Below are positions 38,066 to 48,024 of a stretch of DNA of 64,000 bases, piece by piece. Numbering within the stretch: position 1 is the stretch's first letter; the number at the start of each line of letters is the position of its first letter. The notes beneath the pieces are model-generated. The model was not told where the DNA came from, did no database searches, and saw only the letters and a program-made list of their open reading frames with translations. This DNA is from Niallia alba (GTDB lineage Bacteria > Bacillota > Bacilli > Bacillales > Cytobacillaceae). Location of the stretch: contig NZ_JABBPK010000001.1 of the NCBI RefSeq assembly GCF_012933555.1, positions 4,318,001 through 4,382,000 of the forward strand, written 5' to 3'. The position numbers and the translations under genes are program-made.

Positions 38066-38076
38066 CATCTCTTTCC

Positions 38077-39567
38077 TTACTCATCAATCGGCTGAAATAA
38101 TTGCTGATAGCTGTCCCTAAACTCCTTCGGGGAAATCCCACAATACTTTTTAAAGTTTTTATAAAAATAACCTGGGCTCATATAGCCAATTTTTTCAGAT
38201 ATTTCATTTATATTCAATTCTGAATGGAGTAATAAATTCTGTGCTAGCTTTATTCGATAATGATTTAAATATTGGGAAAAGCTTTTATTTGTTTCTTTCT
38301 TGAAAATCTGGCCTAGATACATGACATTTAAGTGTAGCCTTTCCGCAATAGACTTTAATGTTAAATCTTCTCGAAACTCTTCTTGAATTATTTGCAGGAC
38401 ATTTTGCACATTGCTGCTGTATTCCCTTTTGAATTTCTTATACTTTAAATTATACATAAGATCTGTAATCAACATTTGAAGCTCCTTAAAGGAACTTGCT
38501 TTATTTATTTTCTCAACCATCTCTTCATAAATTAATTCATCTTGAATTTCAAGCTCCCGATAAATATCCATAAACACCAGAAAGATAATATAGCGGGTGT
38601 ATTCTGGAGAAGCAGCAGCTTCCATCAGCCCAGCAAAAATTTGCTTTATTTCTTTTTCGATCGTATCTATATTTCTTATCCCTAGCGCTTTTTTAAACGC
38701 TGAGAATGACAAATTAGGTAAACTTTCATTTAACAAGGCCATTGTTTTCGAATCTGCAAGGAGTTGCTGCCGTTCGTAAAAAGCACAAAGATATAAGCTA
38801 CTCTTCGCATGTTCATAACTAATCGAAACATCGGCCATCCTCTTTACTTCTTCCCCTCTGCCAAAGGCAACCTTTTTTTGACGATAAAGAACTTGAATCA
38901 ATTTTATTAAACGATCAATCCCCATTCTTTCGCCAAAGTAGATAATGACCCATTGCCCTTCCTCGTAATGATGAAAAAAATACAGGTCCTTTCTTTTTTG
39001 TAGCAGCTGATAGACAGCGTCATGATATTCCTTCTCATAGGTAAAGATAAGAACCTGAAACTGACTTGTCTCTGTATAGCTATCAAAGGTTGCCAGCATC
39101 TTCTTTAAATCCATATAGTCAATGTCATCATGAACCCAACGTTTCAGCAGGTGTTCAAATAAAAACTTTTCTCCTTGCATTCTCAGCTTTTCCTCTTCAA
39201 ATTCCTTGATGCACTTTTTTAACGTTTCCATTAATTCTTCCTTGTTAATTGGTTTAATTAAATAATTCTCAGCTCCCATTTGAATACTTTCTTTTACATA
39301 TTCAAATTCTTGATAACCAGACAACACGATAAAACGAAAAAAAATCGACTCTTTTTGTGACTGCTTCAAAAAGTCGATCCCAGAAAGAATCGGCATTGTT
39401 ACATCCGTTATTACGATATCTACTTTTTGCCTTTTTACAAATTCCAATGCTTCTTGTCCGTTACCAGCCGTACCGACAATTTCAAATCCAAGTTCTTCCC
39501 ACGGTATGAGCTTTTGCAAACCTCTTACGATCATGTATTCATCATCAACAAGCAGAACTTTATACAA
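38077..39567 (-). CDS. YesN-like response regulator with AraC-type output
   Basis: A 496-residue regulator. Receiver domain at 1-120 (YKVLLVDDEYMIVRGLQKLIPW; phospho-Asp in DIVITDVTMPILSG; Lys in NYLIKPINKEEL), a long linker and a C-terminal AraC DNA-binding domain (about 390-490; LTLKSIAERLHLNVMYLGQIFKKE, EISEKIGYMSPGYFYKNFKKYCG). It is the partner of the YesM-like kinase 15 bases upstream. Such pairs induce the neighbouring carbohydrate ABC importers. Because the kinase is frameshifted, this protein may lack its signal input. Confidence 0.93.
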   Translation of the reverse strand: MYKVLLVDDEYMIVRGLQKLIPWEELGFEIVGTAGNGQEALEFVKRQKVDIVITDVTMPILSGIDFLKQSQKESIFFRFIVLSGYQEFEYVKESIQMGAENYLIKPINKEELMETLKKCIKEFEEEKLRMQGEKFLFEHLLKRWVHDDIDYMDLKKMLATFDSYTETSQFQVLIFTYEKEYHDAVYQLLQKRKDLYFFHHYEEGQWVIIYFGERMGIDRLIKLIQVLYRQKKVAFGRGEEVKRMADVSISYEHAKSSLYLCAFYERQQLLADSKTMALLNESLPNLSFSAFKKALGIRNIDTIEKEIKQIFAGLMEAAASPEYTRYIIFLVFMDIYRELEIQDELIYEEMVEKINKASSFKELQMLITDLMYNLKYKKFKREYSSNVQNVLQIIQEEFREDLTLKSIAERLHLNVMYLGQIFKKETNKSFSQYLNHYRIKLAQNLLLHSELNINEISEKIGYMSPGYFYKNFKKYCGISPKEFRDSYQQLFQPIDE

Positions 39568-39582
39568 GGATTATCCTCTCCT

Positions 39583-41273
39583 TTAAAACAAGATTTCGAT
39601 TGTTAATCCTCCTAATTGATTCGTCTTTAACGTCATACTGTAAGTTTCTCCAAAAAAGGAGCGCAATCTTGCGTTTACATTATGTATTCCAATAGAGGAC
39701 TCTAGCTTATTTTCAGAAGAAGGCGTTTTCAATAATTTGTTAATATTCTCTATTTTTTCTTTTGCGACTCCTGTTCCATTATCTTTGATTATGATACAGG
39801 TATGCTGGTCTTGCTTCGCAACCTTTACACTAATTGTATTGTTTTTCCTTGTATGATCAATACCATGCATAAAAAAATTCTCAACAAGCGGTTGGATTGA
39901 AAATTTAGGAATGCTAATGTCTCCAAGCTCTTTATCAATCTGAAACCCGTATGCGATTCGATCCCGATACCTCATTTGATACAAATAAGCGTATTTCTCA
40001 CAAAATTCGAGCTCGTGCCTGATTGTTACTACTTTCTCATGTGTGATGCTATTTCTTAATAAGCTTCCAAAAACATATACAACATTCGATAATTCATCTG
40101 CTCCTTCACTAACAGCATACATGCGAATGTATTCAAGCGTATTATAGAGAAAATGCGGATCTATTTGAGACTGCAATGCCCTCATATTGGCGTCTTTTTG
40201 TTTTATTTCCAAGTTATAGATATCCTCAATATTTCGATTAATACTATCTAGCATCTGATTAATACTATGGGAAATATCCTTTAGCTCTCCTTGTTTTGTG
40301 TTTTCTTTTATTCGAACTTCCATATTCCCCGTTGAAACTTGATTGGTACCCTTTAGAATATCTTCTACTTGAATCACATATCGTTTAAACGTTTTTCGAA
40401 GACCAAAAAGTAGAATGCCATCTAAAATGGCACTAGAAAATAAAAAGAAAAACAGGCTTTGCATCGATTGTTTATATACTTCCTTTTTACTAATGAATGC
40501 TAGGACCTCAAAATCGTTACTAGTATGCACGCTTTTAATATAATATTGTTTCTCCAATTCCTTTAAACTAATAATAGATGATTCCTCTAAATTGCTTCTA
40601 TCTTTTTTTTGAAGCATCGCATCTTGTCTGTATCTTCCTTGATAGTATACTAGTTTTTTCGTATCGGAAATAATCGCTACTTGAAGAGAAGTTTTCTCTT
40701 TGTCATTATTTAAAATCCGTTCTAATTCCTTATCATTAAAGACAATTGACACAATTCCGATTTGGGATAATGTATTAGGGTCCTTTATTGCTTTTTGATA
40801 GACAACTTGGTTTTTTAGATAGGAACATGGGAATATTTCTTGCCTCCCTTGTTTTTCTTCGTCGAGTAATAGATTTCCTTATAATCATTTAAAGAGATGC
40901 TTACCGATTCAATATCATCATCCATATAGTACATCTCCGTTACAATTCTCGGCAGATAAAGAAAAGTATTATTTTTTTGCTCACTTAACGATTTTTGTAA
41001 ATATGCTGCAGGTTCCAACTCAAAATACTGATAAATACTCGTAACCATTTCTGAGTTAGCCATTAAATTGGCCACTACTTTATCTAATTTTTTCTCATTA
41101 TATGTCACAATATTTTCTAATTGGTTAGCCACCCTTTCAACGGAATCTATTGCGGTTCTTTGTTTATCCTGACTTGTATTATAGCTCACTAATAATGCAA
41201 ATAGTGTAACAGCAGCAATCAAAATGATTGAGTACGTTTTTAATAGCGAATTAATAAAATATTTACTTCCCAA
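39583..41273 (-). pseudogene. YesM-like sensor histidine kinase, frameshifted
   Basis: The 5' part from TTG 41273 (AAGGA nine bases upstream) gives an N-terminal membrane segment and an extracytoplasmic sensor to YYSTKKN; a missing base within 40845-40860 (AAAAACAAGGGA on the coding strand) breaks the frame. Beyond it the other frame continues GRQEIFPCSYLKNQVVYQKA without a gap, then a second membrane segment, HAMP, the phospho-His region ALQSQIDPHFLYNTLEYIR and the ATPase (IIIKDNGTGVA). Restored length is 563 residues, normal for YesM. The C-terminal part has no good start. It sits between DUF624 and response-regulator genes. Five As at the site leave sequencing error open. Confidence 0.87.
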
Positions 41274-41285
41274 TTAGCATCATCC

Positions 41286-41900
41286 TTAAGAAACATATAC
41301 GAGTTTTTGACTTAACCGTGCAAAGAGTTTGTTGGAAATAAAGCTTGCTAGTATGATAAACAGCGAGATACTTCCGAATAAAATCAAGGCTGGATTATAA
41401 TAGGTAAGAACAGAAACGCCGATGAGTAAGCCTCCCAGTTTAATGAGCGTCCAAAAGTCCATAAAAGACAGGAGTAACGACAGTTTCCATACATCTTTTA
41501 CCGTCGCTTCATATTGTGACTCAATAAAGAGCGCAAACAAGAAGCTGATAGCCATTAAAAATAGAGCAAAGATAAGCAAAAAGTCAATGATAAGAAATAT
41601 TAAATGATTGATTTGGAGAGAAAAATAAAGATTATAGCTTAAAATCACACCTAATATTAGGAATCCGCCAAAAAAGAAATTTCCTCTTTTAAAGCTAGCC
41701 TTAAAAGTAGAAAAAACATTCTTCCATGATAATTCCTGATGGTTCCAGCGAAATTCTAAAAACAGCTTTGCAATCGACAAAAATGCAGGTCCAATGCCAA
41801 AAATAATCCCTCCCATTATGGTTAGCAGCCAAAAATAAAGATTTAGTTTTAATACCACATAAAATCGATTAAAAAAAGTAGTCAAAAGGGATGCGATCAT
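41286..41900 (-). CDS. DUF624 (YesL-like) membrane protein 1
   Basis: A 204-residue membrane protein with about five hydrophobic segments and the YesL-like start YVVLKLNLYFWLLTIMGGIIFGIGPA. DUF624 proteins are found with carbohydrate ABC importers and YesMN two-component systems; their task is unknown. It is 12 bases upstream of the kinase gene and downstream of a terminator that follows the solute-binding protein gene, so some read-through or an own promoter is needed. Confidence 0.88.
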   Translation of the reverse strand: MIASLLTTFFNRFYVVLKLNLYFWLLTIMGGIIFGIGPAFLSIAKLFLEFRWNHQELSWKNVFSTFKASFKRGNFFFGGFLILGVILSYNLYFSLQINHLIFLIIDFLLIFALFLMAISFLFALFIESQYEATVKDVWKLSLLLSFMDFWTLIKLGGLLIGVSVLTYYNPALILFGSISLFIILASFISNKLFARLSQKLVYVS

Positions 41901-41931
41901 GTCTTTTCTCCTTTCTATTATTATATGATGA

Positions 41932-41966
41932 AAAAAGGCACGTTAACTAGAGCTAACGCACCTTTT
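41932..41966 (-). terminator. Terminator/attenuator after solute-binding protein 1
   Basis: AAAAGGCACGTTA and TAACGCACCTTTT pair; TTTTTTC follows on the minus strand. It separates the importer genes from DUF624-kinase-regulator. Confidence 0.75.
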
Positions 41967-41971
41967 CGAGA

Positions 41972-43438
41972 TTAGTTTTTAGATGCTTGAAATGCATCAA
42001 ATTGCTTTTGCATTTCTTCACGCACTTTTTCATATCCAGCACCTTTTAATTTCTCATTTAATTCTGGAATAGCTTTATCTGGATCTAATGTTCCAGTATT
42101 TAATCCATCAAGGTATTGGCTCATCACATTAGAAATATTCGTAATTTCTGTTTTCACCGAATCCGTATTAAAGGTGAAACCTAGAATTGGAGAGCTTGTC
42201 GCATTCGCGATATTTTCATCTCTTTGAGTAATCTGTTCATCTGTAATTGAATCTTGAACATAAACAATTTTATTATTTCCTGTATTCCAAGCTGCCATAT
42301 GGTTATTGGATTTATAACCATCTAATAATTTCACTTTGTTTTCTCCAACCTTTTCCCACGCATTGCCTTCTTCACCATAAATGAGACCATTTAATAAGTC
42401 CGGATCTGAATTTAGAAGCCCTAAGAACTCCACTGCTTTTTCTTTATTCTTGGAGTTACTGGAAACGACAAAGTTTGCCATTTGCGCTTGTGCTGTTGAC
42501 TTAATTGGATCAGTAATAGCCTTTGATACAATTGGCTGCTCCGCAACTGTTGATAATAGTGTATCACCATAGTCATACGGTCCTTGTGTTTCTTGACGAA
42601 TAAACCATGTACCACTATTTAATGGATATTCCGTATTGCTTGTTGCAGCATCCTTGGCAATATATCCTTCATTATAGTATTGATGCATAATTCTTAAGTT
42701 ATCTTTCATTTGTTCATTATCATACTGATTAATAATTTTTGATGTATCTCCATTTAAATCGACTGCAAAAGGCATGCCATTTCCTAATACAAAATCCATA
42801 TTAGGTAGTACACGGAACCCTTGCCCAACAGAGAATGGCATCACATCTGTTTCGTTTTCTTTGATTACTTTTAATAGAGGTCCGAGATCTTTGTATGCTT
42901 TAACATTAGAGATATCTAAGTTATATTTATCGATATACTGCTTATTAAAGGAGAACATCGTTTGTGCATATACATTGCCGTTTACCGGGAATGCATAAAG
43001 CTTCCCATTTACTGTATTTCCTTCAATGTAAGCTGAATCTAGCATGTCATATGCTTCTTTCGCATATTTCGGAAATAACTCCGTTAAATCTGCATAAGCA
43101 CCTTTTTGTGCATTCGTTACATAATTATTTGCATACGCAATATCATAATTCTCACCGGAGGATACGATAACTGACATCTTTTTTTCATAGTCTCCCCAGC
43201 CGATATATTGTAAATTAACACGAACACCAAGTTCTTTTTCTGTTTTCTTATTGACATTTTCCATCAACACATCGAAATTTTCTGGTTTATCTCCAATTTG
43301 ATACATTAATAATGTTGTTACTCCATCTTTAGAACTGTTATCAACCGTAGAATTCCCTTTAAGACTACAACCTGCTAACACAGCGCCAATCAGTAACATT
43401 AACACAAGTAGAAAAGGAACTTTTTTCTTCATCTTCAT
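41972..43438 (-). CDS. Carbohydrate ABC transporter solute-binding lipoprotein 1
   Basis: A 488-residue extracellular solute-binding protein. A lipoprotein signal with lipobox LAGC (Cys near residue 24) anchors it outside the membrane. The body belongs to the family-1 binding proteins with a DUF3502-like C-terminal part. It is third of three importer genes (permease, permease, binding protein) read leftward from 45330. Ligand probably an oligosaccharide; the linked GH2 hints at a beta-galactoside or beta-glucuronide. Confidence 0.9.
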   Translation of the reverse strand: MKMKKKVPFLLVLMLLIGAVLAGCSLKGNSTVDNSSKDGVTTLLMYQIGDKPENFDVLMENVNKKTEKELGVRVNLQYIGWGDYEKKMSVIVSSGENYDIAYANNYVTNAQKGAYADLTELFPKYAKEAYDMLDSAYIEGNTVNGKLYAFPVNGNVYAQTMFSFNKQYIDKYNLDISNVKAYKDLGPLLKVIKENETDVMPFSVGQGFRVLPNMDFVLGNGMPFAVDLNGDTSKIINQYDNEQMKDNLRIMHQYYNEGYIAKDAATSNTEYPLNSGTWFIRQETQGPYDYGDTLLSTVAEQPIVSKAITDPIKSTAQAQMANFVVSSNSKNKEKAVEFLGLLNSDPDLLNGLIYGEEGNAWEKVGENKVKLLDGYKSNNHMAAWNTGNNKIVYVQDSITDEQITQRDENIANATSSPILGFTFNTDSVKTEITNISNVMSQYLDGLNTGTLDPDKAIPELNEKLKGAGYEKVREEMQKQFDAFQASKN

Positions 43439-43463
43439 TTACATATCCCCCTTATCATTTACA

Positions 43464-44381
43464 CTACTCTTTTACACCGCCAATAGTTAAGCCACTAACA
43501 AAATAACGTTGGAAAAATGGATAGCTGCACGCAATTGGTAGGGTAGAAATAACAACCATCGCCATTCGAGTTGCTTCTTTTGGAATGGCAGCCAACCCCC
43601 CCGATAAATTCCCACTTAAACCAGCATTTTGCGTCATAAAATCAATATTGCTTTGGATCTTCATTAATAAGTATTGAAGTGGTACTAGATTATCGCTTTG
43701 GATATATAGCAATGCATTAAACCAATCGTTCCAGTATCCTAAGGCAGCAAATAAGCTAATTGTTGCAATTCCAGGAACAGCTAATGGTAAAACAATCTGT
43801 GTAAATATCCTCATTTCACTTGCTCCATCAATACGGGAAGATTCAATAATCGATTCTGGAACCTGTCTTCTAAAGAAAGTGCGCATCACAATAATGTTAA
43901 AAGGACTTAAAGCCATCGGAAGGATGAGGGCCCATACTGTATCTTTTAACTGTAGCATATTGGTCATGACAATATAGCTCGGTACCATCCCAGGGCTAAA
44001 TAACATCGTAATTAAGGCGAAGATTGTAAAAAATCGCTTATATCGAAAATTTGGCCGGGAAATGGCATAGGCATAGCTTGACGTGAAAGCTACATTAATA
44101 AAAGTTCCAATAACAGTTACAAATACGGTAATAAATAATGATTGAATGATTTGGTCTTTCAAATCAGCCAAATACGTATATCCTTGAATACTCCATTCGC
44201 TCGGCCACAATGCATAACCATTTGTTATAAGTGAAGTTTCACTAGTAAACGATATAATAATTACAAATAAGAATGGAAAAATACAAGAGAATGCAAACAA
44301 CCCTACCATGATATTAAAAAAGATATTTGTATTTTTATTAAAGGTTCGAACTTGAACATGCTCTATTTTTTTCTTTTTCAC
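43464..44381 (-). CDS. Carbohydrate ABC permease 1B (LplC/YtcP type)
   Basis: About 305 residues with six membrane segments. The EAA loop for contact with the ATPase is ESSRIDGASEMRIFTQIVLPLAVP. The start is uncertain: GTG 44381 lies 13 bases after AAGGAGGT, the only usable codon near that site. It pairs with the permease encoded just upstream. Ends in the family's typical QRYFVSGLTIGGVKE. Confidence 0.9.
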   Translation of the reverse strand: MKKKKIEHVQVRTFNKNTNIFFNIMVGLFAFSCIFPFLFVIIISFTSETSLITNGYALWPSEWSIQGYTYLADLKDQIIQSLFITVFVTVIGTFINVAFTSSYAYAISRPNFRYKRFFTIFALITMLFSPGMVPSYIVMTNMLQLKDTVWALILPMALSPFNIIVMRTFFRRQVPESIIESSRIDGASEMRIFTQIVLPLAVPGIATISLFAALGYWNDWFNALLYIQSDNLVPLQYLLMKIQSNIDFMTQNAGLSGNLSGGLAAIPKEATRMAMVVISTLPIACSYPFFQRYFVSGLTIGGVKE

Positions 44382-44403
44382 TGTGTGATTTGGACCTCCT
44401 TCA

Positions 44404-45330
44404 TCAAAACAACGCAGATTCTTCATCAAATTTGCGAACAATAAAGTTAGCTAGTACTACTAAAATACAGCCGACAACTGATTGATAAAGACCGGCAGCT
44501 GCAGTCATCCCGATATCTCCTGTACTCGTTAATCCATTATAGATATAAGTATCCAATACACTTGTTACCTCATATAAAGCACCAGAGTTTCTCGGTATTT
44601 GATAGAATAATCCAAAATCAGCTCTAAAAATATTTCCGACAGACAAAATAGATAAAATTGAAATTAATGGGATTAATTGTGGAATCGTAATATTTTTAAT
44701 CTGCTGCCATTTCGATGCTCCATCTACCATCGCCGCTTCATAATAATCTGAGTTGATTCCCATAATGCTTGCAAAATAAATGACGCTATTATAGCCGACA
44801 CCCTTCCATATTCCTAATATAATCAAGATAACTGGCCAATATTTTTGTTCGTTGTACCAATTAATTTCTTCACCGCCAAAAAGGGTGAGGATGCTATTCA
44901 TTAACCCTTTATCTGGACTCAAGAAGGCAAATACAAAATAACTGATAATAACCCATGATAAAAAATACGGAAATAGCATTGATGTTTGATAGATTTTAAT
45001 CATTCTTTTTGAACGTAACTCACTGAGCACAATAGCCAAGAAAACAGCAAAAATTAATCCTAACACAATAAAGGCCACATTATATAAGACTGTATTTCTT
45101 GTAATTAAATAAGCATTATTGGATGAAAATAAAAATTTAAAGTTATCCAATCCAACCCAAGGACTTTCTCGTAAACTTTGAAAAAATCCGCCGCTGGAAT
45201 AGTGAAAATTTTTAAATGCTACAATATTACCGAATACTGGTATATAGAAAAATAAGATAAGCCAAATGGTGCCTGGCAATGCCATGAATAAAAACGCCTT
45301 ATTTCTCCACAAATTTCTTAACATGGCCAT
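44404..45330 (-). CDS. Carbohydrate ABC permease 1A (LplB/UgpA type)
   Basis: A 308-residue inner-membrane permease with six segments and the EAA loop YEAAMVDGASKWQQIKNITIPQLIP. Start ATG 45330 follows a GGGGGAG site by about eight bases. First gene of the importer unit; a cre-like palindrome lies 24 bases upstream. No ATPase gene is in the window, so a shared MsmX-like ATPase is expected to drive it. Confidence 0.92.
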   Translation of the reverse strand: MAMLRNLWRNKAFLFMALPGTIWLILFFYIPVFGNIVAFKNFHYSSGGFFQSLRESPWVGLDNFKFLFSSNNAYLITRNTVLYNVAFIVLGLIFAVFLAIVLSELRSKRMIKIYQTSMLFPYFLSWVIISYFVFAFLSPDKGLMNSILTLFGGEEINWYNEQKYWPVILIILGIWKGVGYNSVIYFASIMGINSDYYEAAMVDGASKWQQIKNITIPQLIPLISILSILSVGNIFRADFGLFYQIPRNSGALYEVTSVLDTYIYNGLTSTGDIGMTAAAGLYQSVVGCILVVLANFIVRKFDEESALF

Positions 45331-45353
45331 TTTTCCATCTCCCCCCTCTCTTT

Positions 45354-45367
45354 AGAAAACGCTTTCT
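45354..45367. promoter_or_regulatory. cre-like catabolite site
   Basis: AGAAAACGCTTTCT matches the CcpA-binding pattern (TGNAANCGNTTNCA-like) well; it is placed for repression of the importer genes in good sugar. Confidence 0.6.
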
Positions 45368-45528
45368 CAAGTATGGATAAATTATAATATGGGAGAGAAT
45401 CATAACCAATAAACAAATTATAGGAAAAAATAAACGAATTATATGTTTTTGTGGTTGTACTATGCATTAGATTCAAGTATCTTTTATTTTAACATCTGAA
45501 TGAGTTTAGTATTTCGCTTTACCATCGC

Positions 45529-45560
45529 AAAAACGCTTAAGACAAAAAGTCTTAAGCGTT
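45529..45560 (-). terminator. Terminator of GH2 gene
   Basis: AACGCTTAAGAC (45532-45543) and GTCTTAAGCGTT (45549-45560), perfect 12-base stem with a T-run on the minus strand. Confidence 0.85.
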
Positions 45561-45596
45561 CCATTTCAACATTACCTTAAAGCCCTATTCGTAGGT

Positions 45597-47930
45597 CTAA
45601 AGTTTATACATTTCAAAAATCTCGAGACTACGATTTTTTTCAAAGCTGCACTTTATGGAAGTTGCCTGGGAAATGACGGATTGCTCCATTATCCAAAGAG
45701 GAATATAGACATCAAACATTTGATTAACTTTCACTCCATATGTGCGATAAGAAGACCTTTTTCCTTCTTCATTTCTTATTTCAATATCAAAGCCATCTTC
45801 ATTCTCTTTATCTAATACTCTAATAACTAAATAATGATTTTCTGAAAGGTCAACCGGCTGCTGTAAAGTCCAAATTACACTTCCCTTTTCTTCTTCATCA
45901 CTTATCCCTTTTAAAGCAATTGGCTTTACAGAAGAACCTTTTATCCCTATACCGTTTGTCTTTTCCGTTAATCTAGTATGATCCCTCACGAATTCTTCAT
46001 ACAATGGCTTCGTTGTTTGACGGTCCATTCGATACATTCCCATCGTTTGATAGAAATTATTATGATTGACATACCAGTCAAATGCTGTCCAATAATCAAT
46101 ACCTGCCATATAGCCATCTTGATTTAGAAGTCCTTGTGGATAAACAGTTGCCTTTTCAAGCAAGGCATATTGGACATCCTTATATATTTCTACTTGTTTC
46201 TCAAGGAAACTATCATCCGCGTTACTCCAAATCCCATATTCCGTGTTTATGATGGGCTTATCTGGCCATTTGGCATGTGCTTGCTCAATAAAGTTACGAG
46301 TCCCTTCATATGGGGTACTGCCATGGAAAATGCCAAAATACATCGTCCAGCCTGCTACATCGAGCGGTTCCATTGAAGCATCTTCATAGCCAGGTTGATC
46401 TGCCGCTGCACTTTGTGTAATTAGTCGCCCATCGTTATATGTTTCCTTTAACTCCTTCACTAATTTTTCATTATATGCTTTTCGATAAAGAACATCACTT
46501 GATTCATTCTGTGTACTCCACAGCATAATCGAAGGTCTATTATAATTAGAAAAAACCATTTCTCTCCACATTTGATAAGATATTTTTCTCGTTTCCTGTG
46601 CTTGATAATGGCTTGTTTCAAACTGCCAGAGTGGAATCTCACTCATCGAAGGCAAGCCTATTCGATCAAGAAGTAGAAAGGTATAAATATGGTTAGGATA
46701 ATGGGCAGTTCTGATTAGATTAACTTGCAAATCGGCAATTTTTAATAAGTCATCTTTGATGCGATTCCAAGATGCTGTCCTACCATAATCCGGCCATTCC
46801 TCATGTCTAGCAACACCTGCTAAAAACACGGGATGATCATTTAAAAGGATGTTAGCATTTTTTGCTTCCAGTGTACGAATCCCGAACTGAGTCGCAAATC
46901 GGTCTATTTTTTTCTGATTAGATGATAGTTCTACGGTGAGAACATATAAATTGGGTTCTCTGATGCTCCAAAGCTTCGGATTTTCTATGTTAACATGATA
47001 GGTAATGATTTTTGTTCCCTTTTCCTCCAGTACTACTTTCGTTTCTTCCAACCCTGACACTACAACCGATTGATTACAGATACTTTCAGCAGAAGGACTA
47101 GTTAACCAGCTTTCTGTTCGATAATCTGTATCAAACAGCTCCCCCTTTAAAATTACCTCTACTTCCTGTTTCAAACGATTTTCTAATGTTACCGAAATCT
47201 CTACGTCGCCCTGCAAATTTTTCGGGACAATATCTGCTCTTGCTACATGGACTCCTTCTGTTGCCTCTAGATATAAATCATGAATAACACCCGTATAGTT
47301 AAAAAAATCATTATTTTGTGCAGGAACAGTATCTACTCTTGTTGTCCAAGGTGGATTATCTACTCGGATAGTAATCGTGTTAACGCCACTTTTAATAAAG
47401 GCAGTGACATCAAATGCAAAGGGAGTATAACCGCCCTCATGGTAGCCAACATACTTTCCATTGATCCAGAAATCACTCACATAGGAAACAGCTAAGCATT
47501 TTAGTGTAATACTTTTGCCCTCCCAATCAGCATCTATTTCAAAGGTTTTACGATACCAAACACCATTTTCGTATGTTTCTGCCCCTCCCTTTTCTTCTTT
47601 TCCCGTTAACTTGTTCTCCGGTAATGGTAATGAATGGTTTTCCCACTTTTGATCATCAAACCCTGACTTCGTAATCCCTTGTGCCTCCTCTTCTGTCTTC
47701 TGGATCCACTTAGCGTCACGATAGGATAAAGACCAATCATGATCTGCTTCAAAGCGCTTTTTCTTCCACAAGCCTGCAAGAGACAATACTAATCTATTTT
47801 GTGGTTCAAAGGATGGATACGGAATTTTATTTTGAAAAGCAATGGTTTTTCCATCTATCTCCTTTAATAGCATGGAAGCTGCTAAACTACCAATATTCTT
47901 TTCTTTTTCTTGTATTGCTATCTTTGACAC
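45597..47930 (-). CDS. GH2 beta-galactosidase/beta-glucuronidase-like
   Basis: A 777-residue family 2 glycoside hydrolase: sugar-binding domain (about 60-230, WYRKTFEIDADWEG, VSYVSDFWINGKYVGYHEGGYTPF), immunoglobulin-like domain, TIM barrel with acid/base E476 (TQNESSD) and nucleophile E564 (INTEYGIW), and a further C-terminal beta domain. No signal peptide. The start GTG 47930 has a poor site just before it, so the exact start is unsure. It lies between the two importer sets and ends at a terminator. Confidence 0.9.
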   Translation of the reverse strand: MSKIAIQEKEKNIGSLAASMLLKEIDGKTIAFQNKIPYPSFEPQNRLVLSLAGLWKKKRFEADHDWSLSYRDAKWIQKTEEEAQGITKSGFDDQKWENHSLPLPENKLTGKEEKGGAETYENGVWYRKTFEIDADWEGKSITLKCLAVSYVSDFWINGKYVGYHEGGYTPFAFDVTAFIKSGVNTITIRVDNPPWTTRVDTVPAQNNDFFNYTGVIHDLYLEATEGVHVARADIVPKNLQGDVEISVTLENRLKQEVEVILKGELFDTDYRTESWLTSPSAESICNQSVVVSGLEETKVVLEEKGTKIITYHVNIENPKLWSIREPNLYVLTVELSSNQKKIDRFATQFGIRTLEAKNANILLNDHPVFLAGVARHEEWPDYGRTASWNRIKDDLLKIADLQVNLIRTAHYPNHIYTFLLLDRIGLPSMSEIPLWQFETSHYQAQETRKISYQMWREMVFSNYNRPSIMLWSTQNESSDVLYRKAYNEKLVKELKETYNDGRLITQSAAADQPGYEDASMEPLDVAGWTMYFGIFHGSTPYEGTRNFIEQAHAKWPDKPIINTEYGIWSNADDSFLEKQVEIYKDVQYALLEKATVYPQGLLNQDGYMAGIDYWTAFDWYVNHNNFYQTMGMYRMDRQTTKPLYEEFVRDHTRLTEKTNGIGIKGSSVKPIALKGISDEEEKGSVIWTLQQPVDLSENHYLVIRVLDKENEDGFDIEIRNEEGKRSSYRTYGVKVNQMFDVYIPLWIMEQSVISQATSIKCSFEKNRSLEIFEMYKL

Positions 47931-47975
47931 TCCTCATCACCAGCCATTCTATTCTTTTAGTTGATATGCCTATTA

Positions 47976-48014
47976 AAAAGGAAGAATAAGGAGAGATACT
48001 CCTTTCATTCTTCC
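47976..48014 (-). terminator. Terminator of solute-binding protein 2 gene
   Basis: GGAAGAAT (47980-47987) and ATTCTTCC (48007-48014) with inner GGAG/CTCC; TTTTTAATA follows on the minus strand. Confidence 0.8.
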
Positions 48015-48024
48015 AAATTTTTAT

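Noticed and set aside
40840-40865. Programmed frameshift in the YesM-like kinase
   Set aside because: No slippery heptamer with a downstream pseudoknot or internal ribosome-like site is evident; YesM kinases are not known to use frameshifting.
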